Below are positions 1-10,783 of a DNA stretch of 64,000 nucleotides, piece after piece. The notes beneath the pieces are model-generated. The model was not told where the DNA came from. It made no database searches and saw only the letters and a program-made list of their open reading frames with translations. A program made the translations under genes and the position numbers. Origin of the DNA: Allacma fusca (lineage: Eukaryota; Arthropoda; Collembola; Symphypleona; Sminthuridae); NCBI GenBank assembly GCA_947179485.1, contig OX359247.1, forward strand, positions 54,347,131-54,411,130, given 5' to 3'. Position 1 is the first letter of the stretch. Each line of letters opens with the position of its first letter.

Positions 1-67
1 ATTTTAATATTTTAAGAATAGCTTTTAATCAATTACTTAACATAAAACTTAAAACGTATTACTAATA

Positions 68-122
68 AGGTTGTAAGGGCCTAGGCCAAATGATCGACCT
101 GAATAAAGATTATTATTATTAT
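68..122 (+). mobile_element. LINE-like 3' tail
   Basis: The stretch GGTTGTAAGGGCCTAGGCC, then a short AT stretch with AATAAA, then (ATT)n, recurs in very similar form at 13183-13230 with a different tail, (ATCT)n. A shared unique block that ends in different simple repeats is the usual look of the 3' end of a non-LTR retrotransposon. No reverse transcriptase frame is seen; only the 3' end is present here. The family is not assigned. Confidence 0.45.
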
Positions 123-1219
123 AGTTACATCGCATTCTGTGAAAGGGCACATTATACACAAATATTTTCACTAAATATGTCAAGAATGCCTACGCGTTAA
201 AATCAGGTCTAATAAAATATTACGTTACGTAAAAGAGTACACAGGTACTACCTACTGTGCGTAACGTTAGCGTAACGTTAAGAAAAACCACCACCGACCG
301 TCTAAGCGTTATATAATTTATGCATGCCCCCTTAGACTGATGCGGAAGGACTGACTGTAACATTGAGCTACTGACTGATGACTGACTGAGACTGCGACTT
401 ATAAATCTAACTGCAGCTGAAAACTTTGACTAACTTGGACTTATGTCTGGTTCAGTCGGACTGACTGAGACTGAGACGAACGCTTAAACCAAAAGAAAAT
501 CCTAAAGCCATGCGTACCGCATCTAGCGGAGCAAAAATCGACATTTTATTTTTACTGATTTGATCTGATTTTACTTAATTTTATTTTTTACTGGAGATTT
601 TCAATTTTACAAAAGCAGATTCCAGATCATCAATTATATTGAAATGCAGCACAAGAAAATCCCCAAAAATAGGCATTTTTGAAACTTTCACTATGCCATA
701 TGCGACTTATTCCAGTGACTCTGATAATGACTGTGACTGACTTGGACTCATGGGAAACGGCAAACAGACTTATGACTGTCTGATCAGAAACTCAAGACTG
801 ATTTTGACTTGGACTGAAAAAAGTAGCAACTGGTGGATCCTGCTTTAAAGTGTAAATATTTTATGCGTGGATACAGTGCGTAGGATGTAAAAATGTGAAT
901 CATTTATTCTTTGTTGAGGGAACTTCCTGTCGACATTGCGCTTTACGTATGGTGATTCAGAGAAACTCTAGTACTCATTGTCAGTGTTAAATAAATATTT
1001 ACTCATGTCTTTAATATTATTAGTGTAACTATACATGTAACTATACACTAGGCATTCAAACTGGCAAATTCAGCACAATTTTTATCACCGACTTGCTTTA
1101 GGAGTCAAAAATTATGATCTTCATTAGCCGTAGTGGTAATTTTTATAAATTCTGAGAAAAATTGAAAGAATAATTATTATTGTGTACCTACTAATGTGTG
1201 CCGGTGTATGGAATAAGTA
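123..1219. other. no gene seen; GACT-rich cluster
   Basis: No coding signal is convincing. From about 340 to 815 the words GACTGACT, GACTGAGACT and GACTTGGACT recur many times on the + strand. The density resembles the subterminal word arrays of the hAT-type elements elsewhere in this window, but I found no terminal repeats or target-site duplication, so the borders are not called. Confidence 0.4.
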
Positions 1220-1489
1220 TTATCGAGGAGGAATAGTAATGAATGTTTGTAGCCTTTGGAATAGCATGGGAATATGGAATGAAACTAATGCTGAAATATT
1301 TGTTAAACAAATATGGGCAGTCTGGACAGCAAAAGTAATTGATATGCATGAGTTTACTAATTCGAATTTAATCTCGTGATGGTCAAAGTACAAGAAAAAA
1401 TTTTGACAGAAGAAATATTGCTGAGATTTGCAATTTAAAATCGATTTCCTTGGAGTCATATGAAGATTGGTCGAGCTTAATAATAGCAT

Positions 1490-1890
1490 GTGATGTCCTG
1501 GTGGTGTGCCTGGTGGAGCGCCTGGTGGGGGTAAGGGGACTGTGAATTCAAAAATGATAATAATTAATTATTATAAACCAAAGAAAATGTTCCTGCCAAA
1601 TTTGATATATGTAAATTATGATTAGTGTAGCACAACATAAGAGAGTCAATAACTAATTAAAGAAGTACTAACATGGAAGTCCTGGAGGTCCTGTTGGTCC
1701 TGGCTGTCCTGGGGTTCCGGGTGTTCCTGGAGTTCCTGGGGTTCCTGGGGTTCCGGGTTCTCCTACATGAATGAGATCTTTAAATTAAATTAATATCAAC
1801 AAAATATTTGTTTTTTAAAAACAGGACAAACCCTCCGAGAGCTGGTGATGCCACAAGGGCAACCAGCATCAAAGCCAGAGCAAAATTCAT
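1490..1890 (-). pseudogene. decayed tandem copy of collagen-like gene
   Basis: On the minus strand a good signal peptide starts at 1890 (MNFALALMLVALVASPALG). It is followed by a Gly-x-y exon (about 1765 down to 1674, with repeated GTP triplets then GQPGPTGPPG) and a further short Pro/Gly exon (about 1532 down to 1490). I could find no GT donor after the signal exon in the phase needed by the Gly-x-y exon (phase 1); the available GTs are phase 0 or 2. The sequence after the last Gly-Pro codons resembles the 3'UTR of the intact gene upstream (shared GGAAATCG and TCAAAATTTTT blocks in the same order), so the stop codon and the long Gly-Gly-Pro region of the intact copy are missing. The open frame then runs on to 1220 through sequence without collagen character. 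I read this as a truncated duplicate; a functional gene with unusual splicing is the alternative. Confidence 0.6.
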
Positions 1891-1939
1891 GTTGAGATTT
1901 GGTCGTAAATAAAAAACCTAAACCAAGAATGAGAATGAT

Positions 1940-1970
1940 ACTGACTCTTGGAAATGACCCCTATTTTATA
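1940..1970 (-). promoter_or_regulatory. TATA box and initiator of decayed copy
   Basis: On the minus strand TATAAAAT (1970-1963) is followed 28 bases later by TCAGTAT (A at 1942), a TATA plus arthropod-type initiator (TCAGT). It lies 52 bases upstream of the ATG at 1890, the same arrangement as in the intact collagen-like gene. Confidence 0.6.
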
Positions 1971-3597
1971 CTCCGATCCGGATCATTGGATTTTCTTATG
2001 CCACCATCTCCACAGCTTTGCTTTTGCTGACTTGGGAAGTTTCTGTGAATTTCATGTAGGACAGAATCTGCATCCATTGCAGTAATGTTTTGTAAATAGT
2101 AATTTGATCACACCTCAAAAGTCCGAACCGTTTTGTGTGCTCGAGCACTTGAGACTTACTTGAAGACTCTTTCAATTATTTGCATTTGCAAGCAAAACAT
2201 ATTTTTCAGAGAGCTATTGTTTTGAATTATTTAATCCTGATAACGGATGCTGAATAAGTTTTGCACGAGTTTTTAATGGTCTATGAGTACCGATTACAAG
2301 AGAGTGGAGAAATTTTGCATGGGCTTGCATTTCCGGCCATTTCCCTTTCACATGCTCCGGTTATGTGTGGAGTTTTGCACGGGACACATTTTTAAACCAA
2401 ATGAGATGATTGTCAGTAAAAATGCACGAGTGCTTGTTAGCCTTTTCCTTTGCCAAAATATAATGTATTTCATTATCACTTCGTGGAGAAGTTGCTCACT
2501 TTAAATTAAGCGAGATTGTTTTAGGATGATTTTAGTTTGCTCAAGATTTATTCCGTATCTTGTTGACATTTGCGATTTTTCTACTGACACTTACAGTTCT
2601 TGACGTGTCATGATCCATACTGTAATGTGCCGAGGTTTCTTGAGTAACGGAAGTCAGGTGATTACACAAGAGTCGAATCACTCAGGAAGATTCAAAGATT
2701 ACAAAAAATATTCTCGGATATTTTTACGTGACTTAAAATAATTATTTGTATTCAGATGTGCATATAAATTTTAAGAGTTTTCCAAGGAGCCAGTCAACAT
2801 GTAGGTTACTGTAATTAGAATTATCGATTATTTTAAATATGAAGGAAAATCACAAGTCCGGCACCAGGGACATATTTTTGTCTAAAATCTGAAGGCATAC
2901 TGAAAGAAATGTTCATTAAATTTTGCATCCGGTTTACTTTCCATTTTTGTTTTAGATTTGCTTCACTCGTCCTTGGTATTAATCTCTTTGAGAGGATAAA
3001 CTTGATGAACTGAGTCTTTGAAAACAAAAATGTAAAAATTTTCAAGTAGACAAAATTCTGGTATGAAATAGATGTTACAGAGGAGAAAAACTTGTGGGAT
3101 AGCCGATTCATTTCAATGCGAGTAATTAGGTATATCTTCTTTAAAACATTGAAACGTTCTCATTGAAATTTCGATTAAAACCAAATGAAAGTGTCCCTAA
3201 ATTCAAAATTACATAATTATAGGTTGACAAAGAACAGGTTGGTACTCCCCTCAGGCTACATAAATAAGGAGCAACTCTTAAAACATTTGATTCCTCAAAG
3301 TTTGCAACGAATTCTTTCCCGATTTTAAAAAATTTGTATTATTTGTCCACGACCAAGTTTCGAGGTCACGGGTCACAAACGTACGGACAGAACTTTTCAC
3401 GGATTTTGGGTTCAACATAAAATTATTTTCTTGCTTAAAATTTAGCGAACATTTGAAAAGAAATTCTGTAGGCGTTCATGTAAGCTAGCTCACTTGTCTT
3501 CGAGTTGAGAATTATACGCCAACTTAATATGAAAACGCTGAAAGATGCTTGTTGATGGAATAACAACTTGGAAACTATAATGTTTAGCGTTCATGGA
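1971..3597. other. intergenic, no gene seen
   Basis: This separates the decayed copy from the 3' end of the intact collagen-like gene. The short open frames here have no family resemblance and no splice support. Nothing else is recognised. Confidence 0.5.
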
Positions 3598-3603
3598 TTT
3601 ATT
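3598..3603 (-). terminator. poly(A) signal, collagen-like gene
   Basis: On the minus strand AATAAA lies about 120 bases after the stop codon at 3724-3726. Confidence 0.5.
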
Positions 3604-3723
3604 GGAATTCGAATAGGATTTTATGACAAACGAAAGAATCGAAAAATTTTGAACACAAGGAGTAATGTTGAAATTTGGAATTTACAACCGATTTCCATAG
3701 AGTCAGATATACGTAGATGACGT

Positions 3724-5653
3724 TTAGTAGGGATATGGTGGTACAGGTGGACCACCTGGTCCGCCTGGTCCACCTGGGCCGCCTGGTCCACCTGGGCCGC
3801 CTGGACCACCTGGTCCGCCTGGTCCACCTGGGCCGCCTGGTCCGCCTGGGCCGCCTGGATTTCCTGGTGGAGGTGGGACGCCTGGTGGAGGACCGCCTGG
3901 TCCACCTGGTCCGCCTGGGCCGCCTGGTCCACCTGGACCGCTTGGACCACCTGGAGTTCCTGGTGGTGGGGAAGTTGGTGTGCCTGGTGGTGGACCGCCT
4001 GGTCCTCCTGGTCCTCCTGGTCCGCCTGGTCCGCCTGGTCCGCCTGGGCCGCCAGGTCCATTTGGACCACCTGGTCCGCCTGGACCGCCTGGAGTACCTG
4101 GTGGAGGGGAAGTTGGAGTGCCTGGTGGTGGACCGCCTGGGCCGCCTGGTCCACCTGGACCGCCTGGTCCGCCTGGTCCTCCTGGGCCGCCTGGTGCTCC
4201 TGGTGCGGGAGTTCCTATCAATTAAGGAGCGGAAATCAGTAATTAGTTTAAATTTTAAACATTGAAATAATGACTTTTCCTACAATATTTCATGCATTCA
4301 AAAATAATGGAATAGCACAAATCACGAGAGTCTCCTAAGTAAAATGCCTACCTGGTACTCCTGGAGGTCCTGGAGGTCCGACTGGTCCTGGTCCTCCGTT
4401 GGTTCCTGGGACTCCATTCGTTCCTGGATTTCCAGCTGGTCCTAAAATAAAACAAGAAATGATGCCATTATGTTATTGCAAACATTAATGTTGATATGAA
4501 AAAAACAAATCGTATCTGGGAAGGGCGTTTGAATGTACCTTGTGGGCCTTGAGGTCCTTGTGGACCGACTGGTCCAGGGTGTCCTGCGGGTCCTTGAGGT
4601 CCTTCTGGACCTTCTGCTCCGGGGGCACCTCCTGGTCCTTCTGGTCCCTCGGGTCCTGTTTCGATAAAGTTGATTTATTAGTTTACACATCTAATGGACT
4701 TCATGACTCACCACTATTATTACGACACCCCTTAGTGAGGGAGATTCCTCTAAATGTCAGATCGCTTTAATTTGTAGTTTTTATAGGTACGCTCATAGCG
4801 AGGCTGTCCTTTACTTAGGTATATTATTACTCAGTGCTTTATTGTTATGGATATTTGCTAACCTGGTTGTCCTTGTGGCCCGATTGGTCCAGCAGGTCCA
4901 CTAGGTCCTGTTGATGTGAAATTAAAATAATTAGCCATGAAAATAATTTCAAAAAATTAAAAGTTCATTCAAAAAATTCGAGATGGTACATAATTATCGA
5001 AAATGGCCTTACCAGATGGTCCTGTAGGTCCAGTCGCTCCTGGGGCTCCAGCAGGTCCTGTGAATTTCCATTACAATGTCAACTTAAACATTCAGTCTGC
5101 TCATTCAAACAACACCTGTATAGGAATTGCCATTACAAAATTGTTGTCCCATTTGAAATGCTACTAGTTTTAACATAATTACCTGCTGGTCCTGGAGCTC
5201 CGACAGGTCCAGTTGGGCCTAAGTTACAAAAATTCAAATTATAAAAAGTGATTGCAAGCAGAATACATTTTGTAATTTTGCAAATATTATGAAATACGAA
5301 TGAAGCAAAAAATAACACATGAAATAATAAAAACCTACCTGCAATTCCCTGTGCACCAGTTGGTCCGGTAGGTCCTGGTGGACCGGGCGGTCCTGGTGGT
5401 CCAGGAACAGGAATGCTCGGTGGAACTGGAACTGGATGATAATAACCTCTCTTCACCCTCTCCTTGCTGTAAATAGTAGTCAAAAATTTCCATATATTCC
5501 ATTATGACTTTTAACAATAAACTCATAGGTTAGTAAATTAAAAAAGTATCGACCTCGCCCAAAATGTTATAAAAATAATATTTCAACTTACGCTGCAAAA
5601 GCTGGAGCAGTCACGAGGACTGACAGCAGAAGAAATTGCACGATGCTCCTCAT
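3724..5653 (-). CDS. secreted collagen-like protein with Gly-Gly-Pro array
   Basis: Minus-strand gene of 8 exons: 5653-5592, 5466-5339, 5218-5183, 5057-5013, 4907-4863, 4655-4539, 4441-4352 and 4214-3724 (1014 bp, 337 aa). All introns are GT-AG. A clear signal peptide ([20 protein letters not shown]) is followed by KERVKR, a possible furin-type site, and a short Pro/Val linker. Exons 2-7 code for Gly-x-y triplets such as GPTGPTG and [10 protein letters not shown]. Exons 3-7 are 36, 45, 45, 117 and 90 bp, all multiples of 9, and each starts inside a split Gly codon (phase 1), so exons can be gained or lost without breaking the triplets. The last exon codes for four blocks of Gly-Gly-Pro separated by [14 protein letters not shown]-like hinges and ends PPVPPYPY. 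No NC1 or fibrillar C-propeptide is present, so this is a short secreted collagen-like or polyproline-II protein, not a classical collagen. Its function is unknown; cuticular, adhesive or ice-binding roles would be guesses. Confidence 0.85.
3737..4214 (-). repeat. Gly-Gly-Pro coding tandem repeats
   Basis: The last exon is built of 9-bp units (GGACCAGGC-like) grouped into larger units of about 132 bp. For example, a GGGAAGTTGG segment at about 3970 recurs at about 4107. The 9-bp units code for GGP on the gene strand. The opposite strand reads GPP over the same span, but there it has no splice, start or stop context. Confidence 0.8.
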
Positions 5654-5703
5654 GGTGTAGCCAGAGCTGTATCTAGAAATTAACTAGTGACAGGGAAGAT
5701 GAA

Positions 5704-5740
5704 ACTGATACCAATCGTTACCAGCGACGATGCTTTTATA
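5704..5740 (-). promoter_or_regulatory. TATA box and initiator, collagen-like gene
   Basis: On the minus strand TATAAAAG (5740-5733) is followed by TATCAGTTT with the initiator A at 5706, about 34 bases downstream and 53 bases before the ATG at 5653. The decayed copy near 1.9 kb has a matching TATA, initiator and short leader. Confidence 0.7.
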
Positions 5741-7093
5741 CCATAACCTGACTGCTACTCCTTTGAAATTGCTGATGAAATTGTTTTTAAATTAATTCCC
5801 ACTTATCAAATGCCTTCAAGTGCTTCGTAATCAGTTTTAGCAAGAAATTTGCAATTAATTACAGCTATTTCGAAATCGTTCTTGAGCAATACATTATGTT
5901 ACAAATAATTTTCAAAACATCATAGCTATTACGAATACTAAAACACACGTGTTAGTTTTGAAATGTTTTGCTAATTCATGGAATTTTACTGCCAAAGTTT
6001 GCAGCAGTTTTGTAAGTGGAATGTCATTTAGTCCTGGAGTTTCCGGCGGTATCGAAGTTGCTGATTTGAGAATGTGCAAGTCATAAGTATCATCGAAAAT
6101 AAATACCAATGTGGAGATTTTTAAAAAAATCCGGAGCGACTGTTCCCCGTACATCAGCACAATAATTACATGTTGCTCATTTACTTATTAAAAAATTGTT
6201 TAGTGAACAATTGGGGAGTCATCACAATGACGTTATCGAATTCAAACCTGGAATTTATTGATGTAAATATTAATATTTCTGACACAATGGACTTTGGGAT
6301 ACTTGCAAGACAAATTCTGACACCACAAATGACTTGAGTTTCTACTGATCTGCGTAATTCGTATGGGAAGTATGTATGCATGTATTGGATTTGACTCTGT
6401 TATTTCTTATTGTATGATAGCAGTTACATGCAATCTATGGTTTCTTATTGATATTTGCTATTTAAGCTGGAACTCACTCTACAAATAAATATACTGTATG
6501 TGCATACATCCTTTTAATAATTACCTGAGAAAATATTTGGACCAGGTGGGTTTCGACGTGGAAATCACCCTGATTGTGAAATTAACAAATCACCGGTCAG
6601 AGAGTCAATTTTGGATTTTTTAAGTGGTGGAAAGACTAAAGAGAGTTTACACTGAAACAAATTTCAAAGAACGGGAGGGTTTTAAATTTTTTTTAGTCTT
6701 TAATATTTCGAATTTATGAAACTAATTTACAATTTTCTGGCTTGTTCATGATTGACACTAATTGTAAGGTGATTGGTGTCTAAACTTCAACGTATGTATT
6801 TCTTGTTGTTCTTATTTGAAAGTCCTTGAAATTTCCTACAAATAAGCATCAAATTATATATTTCCGGAAATTTTTAAATTTGAATAAAAATTCAAAATAT
6901 ATTTCCCATGTAGCTCCCGGTTTGAAACAAAACAGATTCAGTGTTTTGGTGCTCCCCTTGTAAGTCTCGAAACTAAAATAACTTGAGTAAATTTTGCGTT
7001 GTTTCATCCGGAGGACCCCGTAAATTGCAAGATCCAAAATGACGTCCACGTGAAATTTCACATGCTAATTCCCATAAAGAATTTTCAAAGTCA
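5741..7093. other. intergenic, no gene seen
   Basis: AT-rich sequence upstream of the collagen-like promoter. Open frames on both strands are short and without recognisable domains. Confidence 0.5.
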
Positions 7094-7860
7094 GGGATTT
7101 TTATGAGCGAAGCGTTTTAAGGAATGGCCAATATTTTCAACTTGTGCACACAAAGGCTTTTACACTATTTCGCCTAGCGCAAAATGGATTACACCAACAT
7201 AATCTATGGAGCTTGCAGATGTGCAATAAGGTTCAACTTTTTCAATTTCCCAAAATTTCAAAACATTTTCGAAATTTCTTGTGGGGAAATTTTCAGTGGT
7301 TATATTTCACTGACAAAAAGTCTGGACGATGCGGATGTGCCTAGCCCGTTGAATTTTTATTTGTATCGAAATTTCGAATCATTTTCCAAAATTTCGAAGA
7401 AAACTGTCTGCACCGACAAGCAAACGCCATCTATGTGACTGACGGATTGTAAGCAAAAAATAAAACAGATGGCGCTTCCTTATCATTGTGGGCAGTTTTG
7501 TACCAAATTATGCAAATAAAGTTTCGAAATTTCGAAAAATCTGAAAACTCAGTGCTATGCATGTCTAGATGGTCTGGACTTTGTGTCCGCGAAATAGGAA
7601 ATGTGAATGACGTTTTCAAAAAATGACAAAATGTTTTTGAAATTTTGAAAAATTGAAAAAGTTGAACCTTATTGCACATCTGCAAGCTCCACATATTAAG
7701 TTGTTGAAATCCATTCTGCTCTATAGGCGAAATAATGTAAAATCCTTTGCGTGCACAAGTTGAAAATACAGGACGTTCTGGGTTTCTATTTAGCTCCTGC
7801 AAACACTTACTAAAGAATAACCCAGAACGACCTATATTTTTATGAGCGAAGCGATATAGT
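7094..7860. repeat. inverted pair of a dispersed repeat
   Basis: The left arm (about 7094-7440) has TTTTTATGAGCGAAGCG, then AACTTGTGCACACAAAGGC, then GAGCTTGCAGATGTGCAATA and a run of CAAAATTTCGAAA words. The right arm (about 7441-7860) has the same blocks reverse-complemented in mirror order, ending with TTTTTATGAGCGAAGCG again. A third copy in direct orientation to the left arm lies at about 10107-10500. The arms are diverged (about three quarters identical by eye), so this is an old repeat. No coding frame is convincing and the class is unknown. Confidence 0.6.
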
Positions 7861-8065
7861 GGAATGATCTCGGTTCTGACCTTGTGGACACTAAGGTTTC
7901 AATGCTATTCAACTTAGCTGGAAACCAATTTCAGTACCATAGCCTCCTGACCACGTAGATGTGCAAACCACTTCAAGTTTTCCAATTTTCAAAACTTCGA
8001 AAAAATTTCAAAAAATTTCAAAAAATTTCAAACTCGATATTTAAACTTCAAATTTAGTTTACACA

Positions 8066-8340
8066 CTCTCTTGACCTCATGAATGATCAAACAATCACTT
8101 TGAATTTCCCAGTTTTCCAAAATTCAACAAATTATGGGAAACTTCTCAACAAACGGAATCCTGGAGCGATCTCGGTTTTGACCTTGTGGACACAAAGGCT
8201 TCTTCACTATTAAGCCTAGGTGAAAACAAATTCGCCTAACACAAACTCCTGACCATGTAGACATGCAAACCGCTTCGAATTTGTCCATTTTTCGATATTT
8301 TGAAAAATTTCGAAAAATTTCAAAAGCACTATTTAGGCTT
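8066..8340 (+). repeat. dispersed repeat, copy 1 of a direct pair
   Basis: It has TGACCTCATGAATGATCAAA, AATTTCCCAGTTTTCCAAAA, CAACAAACGGAATCCTGGA, then GGACACAAAGGCTTC and CTCCTGACCATGTAGA. The same blocks occur in the same order at 9593-9860. A looser relative occupies about 7860-8050. It belongs to the same GTGGACACAAAGGC-type family as the neighbouring inverted pair. Confidence 0.55.
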
Positions 8341-9592
8341 TAAATTTGACTTGCGCATTTACCTGACGTGCTATCGTGCAAAGTGAGAAGTTGATTCGAC
8401 ATGAGAATCAGCGTGTAAATTTATTTTATAAATTAGTGAATTATAAATCACGCGACAGAAATTGATTTTGAATGAGTAACACATAAAAAAACCATATCTG
8501 AAATGTTTCGGAAGCAAATTTTAATAAAGTGACTTGAAAATACAATTTCATTGCCAATTCTGCATTGTTAATTTTTAAAGTAAAATCATTGGCAATAACT
8601 TGTAGGCTTCAATCTATGCATGCATAATTTTATTTTAGTTTGCAGGTAGGATTCGATTCCGACAAAGATGCATGTCGACTATATGTAAGACAATTCTCGG
8701 GAATGATGTATGCAGGTTGTAGGTAGGGTCAAATCTCGGGAGTGATCTATGTATGCTAATATGCAGGCTCTACGTTAGAATTTAAAAATATGTAGGATTT
8801 AGTGTACGTGAATGTTTTGTCCAGCTTTGAGGCAGTGGAATAAGATTCAGCAGGGAAATTTAGAAATGATTTTCCAGGGAGATTTACAAAAACTCGTCCC
8901 CTGGAACATGTTTATTTGCATCAACCGAGGTACAAATATAAAATAACATGTGTAGTTTACAACATCAATACAATGTTCAGCAAGACTTTTGAGCAAGTAA
9001 CAATTGTCAGCCTATAGTTAGTTTTGGCAACTTTAACAGGAAGTGTTGAATCAAATTTTTTCAAAAAAGGGCTTTACAATAAGTTATTTTAATTTTAGTT
9101 GCAATTTAAAAGGAATTCGTAAAAACTGTTTTGCAAAAAATAAAACTTTTAAATATAGAAAATAATGTGGGAAATGTATCCTAGCTTTCATTATAATCAA
9201 ATGCATTGTTAAAGAATAAATTATAACCAAAAACTAGATTCTCCTAAACGTTTCTATATGGCTCAGCGTACAATTTCATGTTTTAGTCCTTCGAAACATA
9301 ACCATATACTTAAGCATACTAAACTGAACTGACGATTTTCACCCTGGCTTACTAGCTTTGATTTTCAGTTCCATGAGGGAGCCTCAAGTAATTGTGACTT
9401 GACTAGCTTTTACATGAAGACAAGTCTAGTCAAGTCATGTGATTTCACAAGTGTCCCGAGTCTATTCTAGTCAAGTTTTATAATATTAACACCATGCGTA
9501 GTCAAGTCAAGTTTTGTGTATGCATTTTTCTTCCTAGTCAAGTAAAACCTAGACTTTTCTAGTCAGTCTGACTAGACTAGGGCAGTAGTGCT
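8341..9592. other. region between repeat copies, no gene seen
   Basis: No gene is seen. The last 170 bases (about 9415-9592) carry dense AGTCAAGTC / CTAGTC words and end GACTAGACTAGGGCAGTAGTG. This matches the right terminus of the hAT-type element at 10784-12130 (GACTAGACTAGTGCAGCAGTG). So 9592 is probably the right end of a related element, inserted into the dispersed repeat that resumes at 9593. I could not define its left end or an intact target-site duplication. Confidence 0.4.
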
Positions 9593-9860
9593 CTGACCTC
9601 ATAAATTATCAAACCACCACTTCGAATTTCCCAGTTTTCCAAAAATTATGGGAAACTTTTCAACAAACGGAATCCTGGAACGATCTTGGTTTTGAACTCG
9701 TCGACACAAAGGTTTCAATATCTGTAACATTGAACTAAGCTGGAAACAAAATTCCCCAACACTACCTCCTGACCATGTAGATACGCAATCCATTTTGAAT
9801 TTTTTGATATTTCGAGAAACTTTGAAAAATACATAATTTACGTTATAAATTTCGCTTGCA
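9593..9860 (+). repeat. dispersed repeat, copy 2 of a direct pair
   Basis: Direct copy of 8066-8340. Shared blocks include CTGACCTCAT, ATTTCCCAGTTTTCCAAAA, CAACAAACGGAATCCTGGA and CTCCTGACCATGTAGA. Its left edge is abutted by the GACTAGACTAG-type terminus described for the preceding region. Confidence 0.5.
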
Positions 9861-10106
9861 CATTTCCCTGTTCATGTAGTTGTGCAAACCGCTTCGAATT
9901 TTCAAATTTATAAAATTCGAAAAATAGAGATATCATACAAACTGGGATAGGGTTTTAAACTTCCCTGAAACATTTCAGCATGCGTGTATGCAAACCAGTT
10001 TAAATATTTCCGTTTCTGAGAACTTCGGAAAAATTTCGCTCATAAAAAACAAATTTCGCTACCACAATAAACTGCAAAATAATTTTCATTTATACTCATA
10101 TGAAAC

Positions 10107-10500
10107 GCATACGACTCCCATCGCTTCGCTCATTGAGCTGTCGGTCAACCGGTTGCAATTTACGATTTTTTCAACTTGTGCACGCAAAGGCTTCCACACT
10201 ATTTCACTTAGCGCGAAAAGGATTTCAGCAACATAATATGTGGAGCTTGCAGATGTGCAATAAGGTTCAAATTTTTCAATTTCCCAAAATTTCGAAAAAC
10301 CCGAAATTCGATCTTTTTGAAATTTTTTGAAAACGCTTTTCATCGGCCATATTTCACTGACAAAAAGTCTGGACTATGTGGATGTGTCTAGCACGTTGAA
10401 TTTTTCTTTGTTTCAAAATTTCGAAATATTATTTCCAAAATTTCGAACAAAACTCTGTGGACCGACAAGCAAACGCCATCCATGTGACGAGCGAAAAATA
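10107..10500 (+). repeat. third copy of the inverted-pair repeat
   Basis: Shares AACTTGTGCACGCAAAGGC, GTGGAGCTTGCAGATGTGCA, TGACAAAAAGTCTGGAC and ACCGACAAGCAAACGCCAT with the left arm at 7094-7440, in the same order and orientation. Confidence 0.55.
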
Positions 10501-10783
10501 GACACGCATAAGATGTAAAAACTGGCTCCAACGATATTCAAACGCCACCTACAGGATGAATTACAAACAGTAAAGCACGTATTTGTGGGAAATATTACTC
10601 CGGGTAACATATATGTACTAACTAGCACTGCACAGCCAACTATTGTTGGCTAAGCAAGGCAAATGTAAGTTGCGATGATAGGAAATAGCTACATGCAATA
10701 GCTAGCTGCGCAGAGCTATGGTCGTCGATGCATCTAGAGCGCGCGAATATTTGATTCTTACCATCACGGTCACTTTCACTATC

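Noticed and set aside
1220-1489. 89-residue minus-strand frame after the decayed collagen-like exons
   Set aside because: It has no collagen character and its DNA resembles the 3'UTR of the intact gene, so it is read-through.
3980-4225. Plus-strand Gly-Pro-Pro frame
   Set aside because: It is the complement of the last exon of the minus-strand gene; it has no signal peptide, splice partner or promoter on the plus strand.
8640-8670. tRNA-like B box (GGATTCGATTCC)
   Set aside because: No matching A box or cloverleaf stems could be laid out around it.
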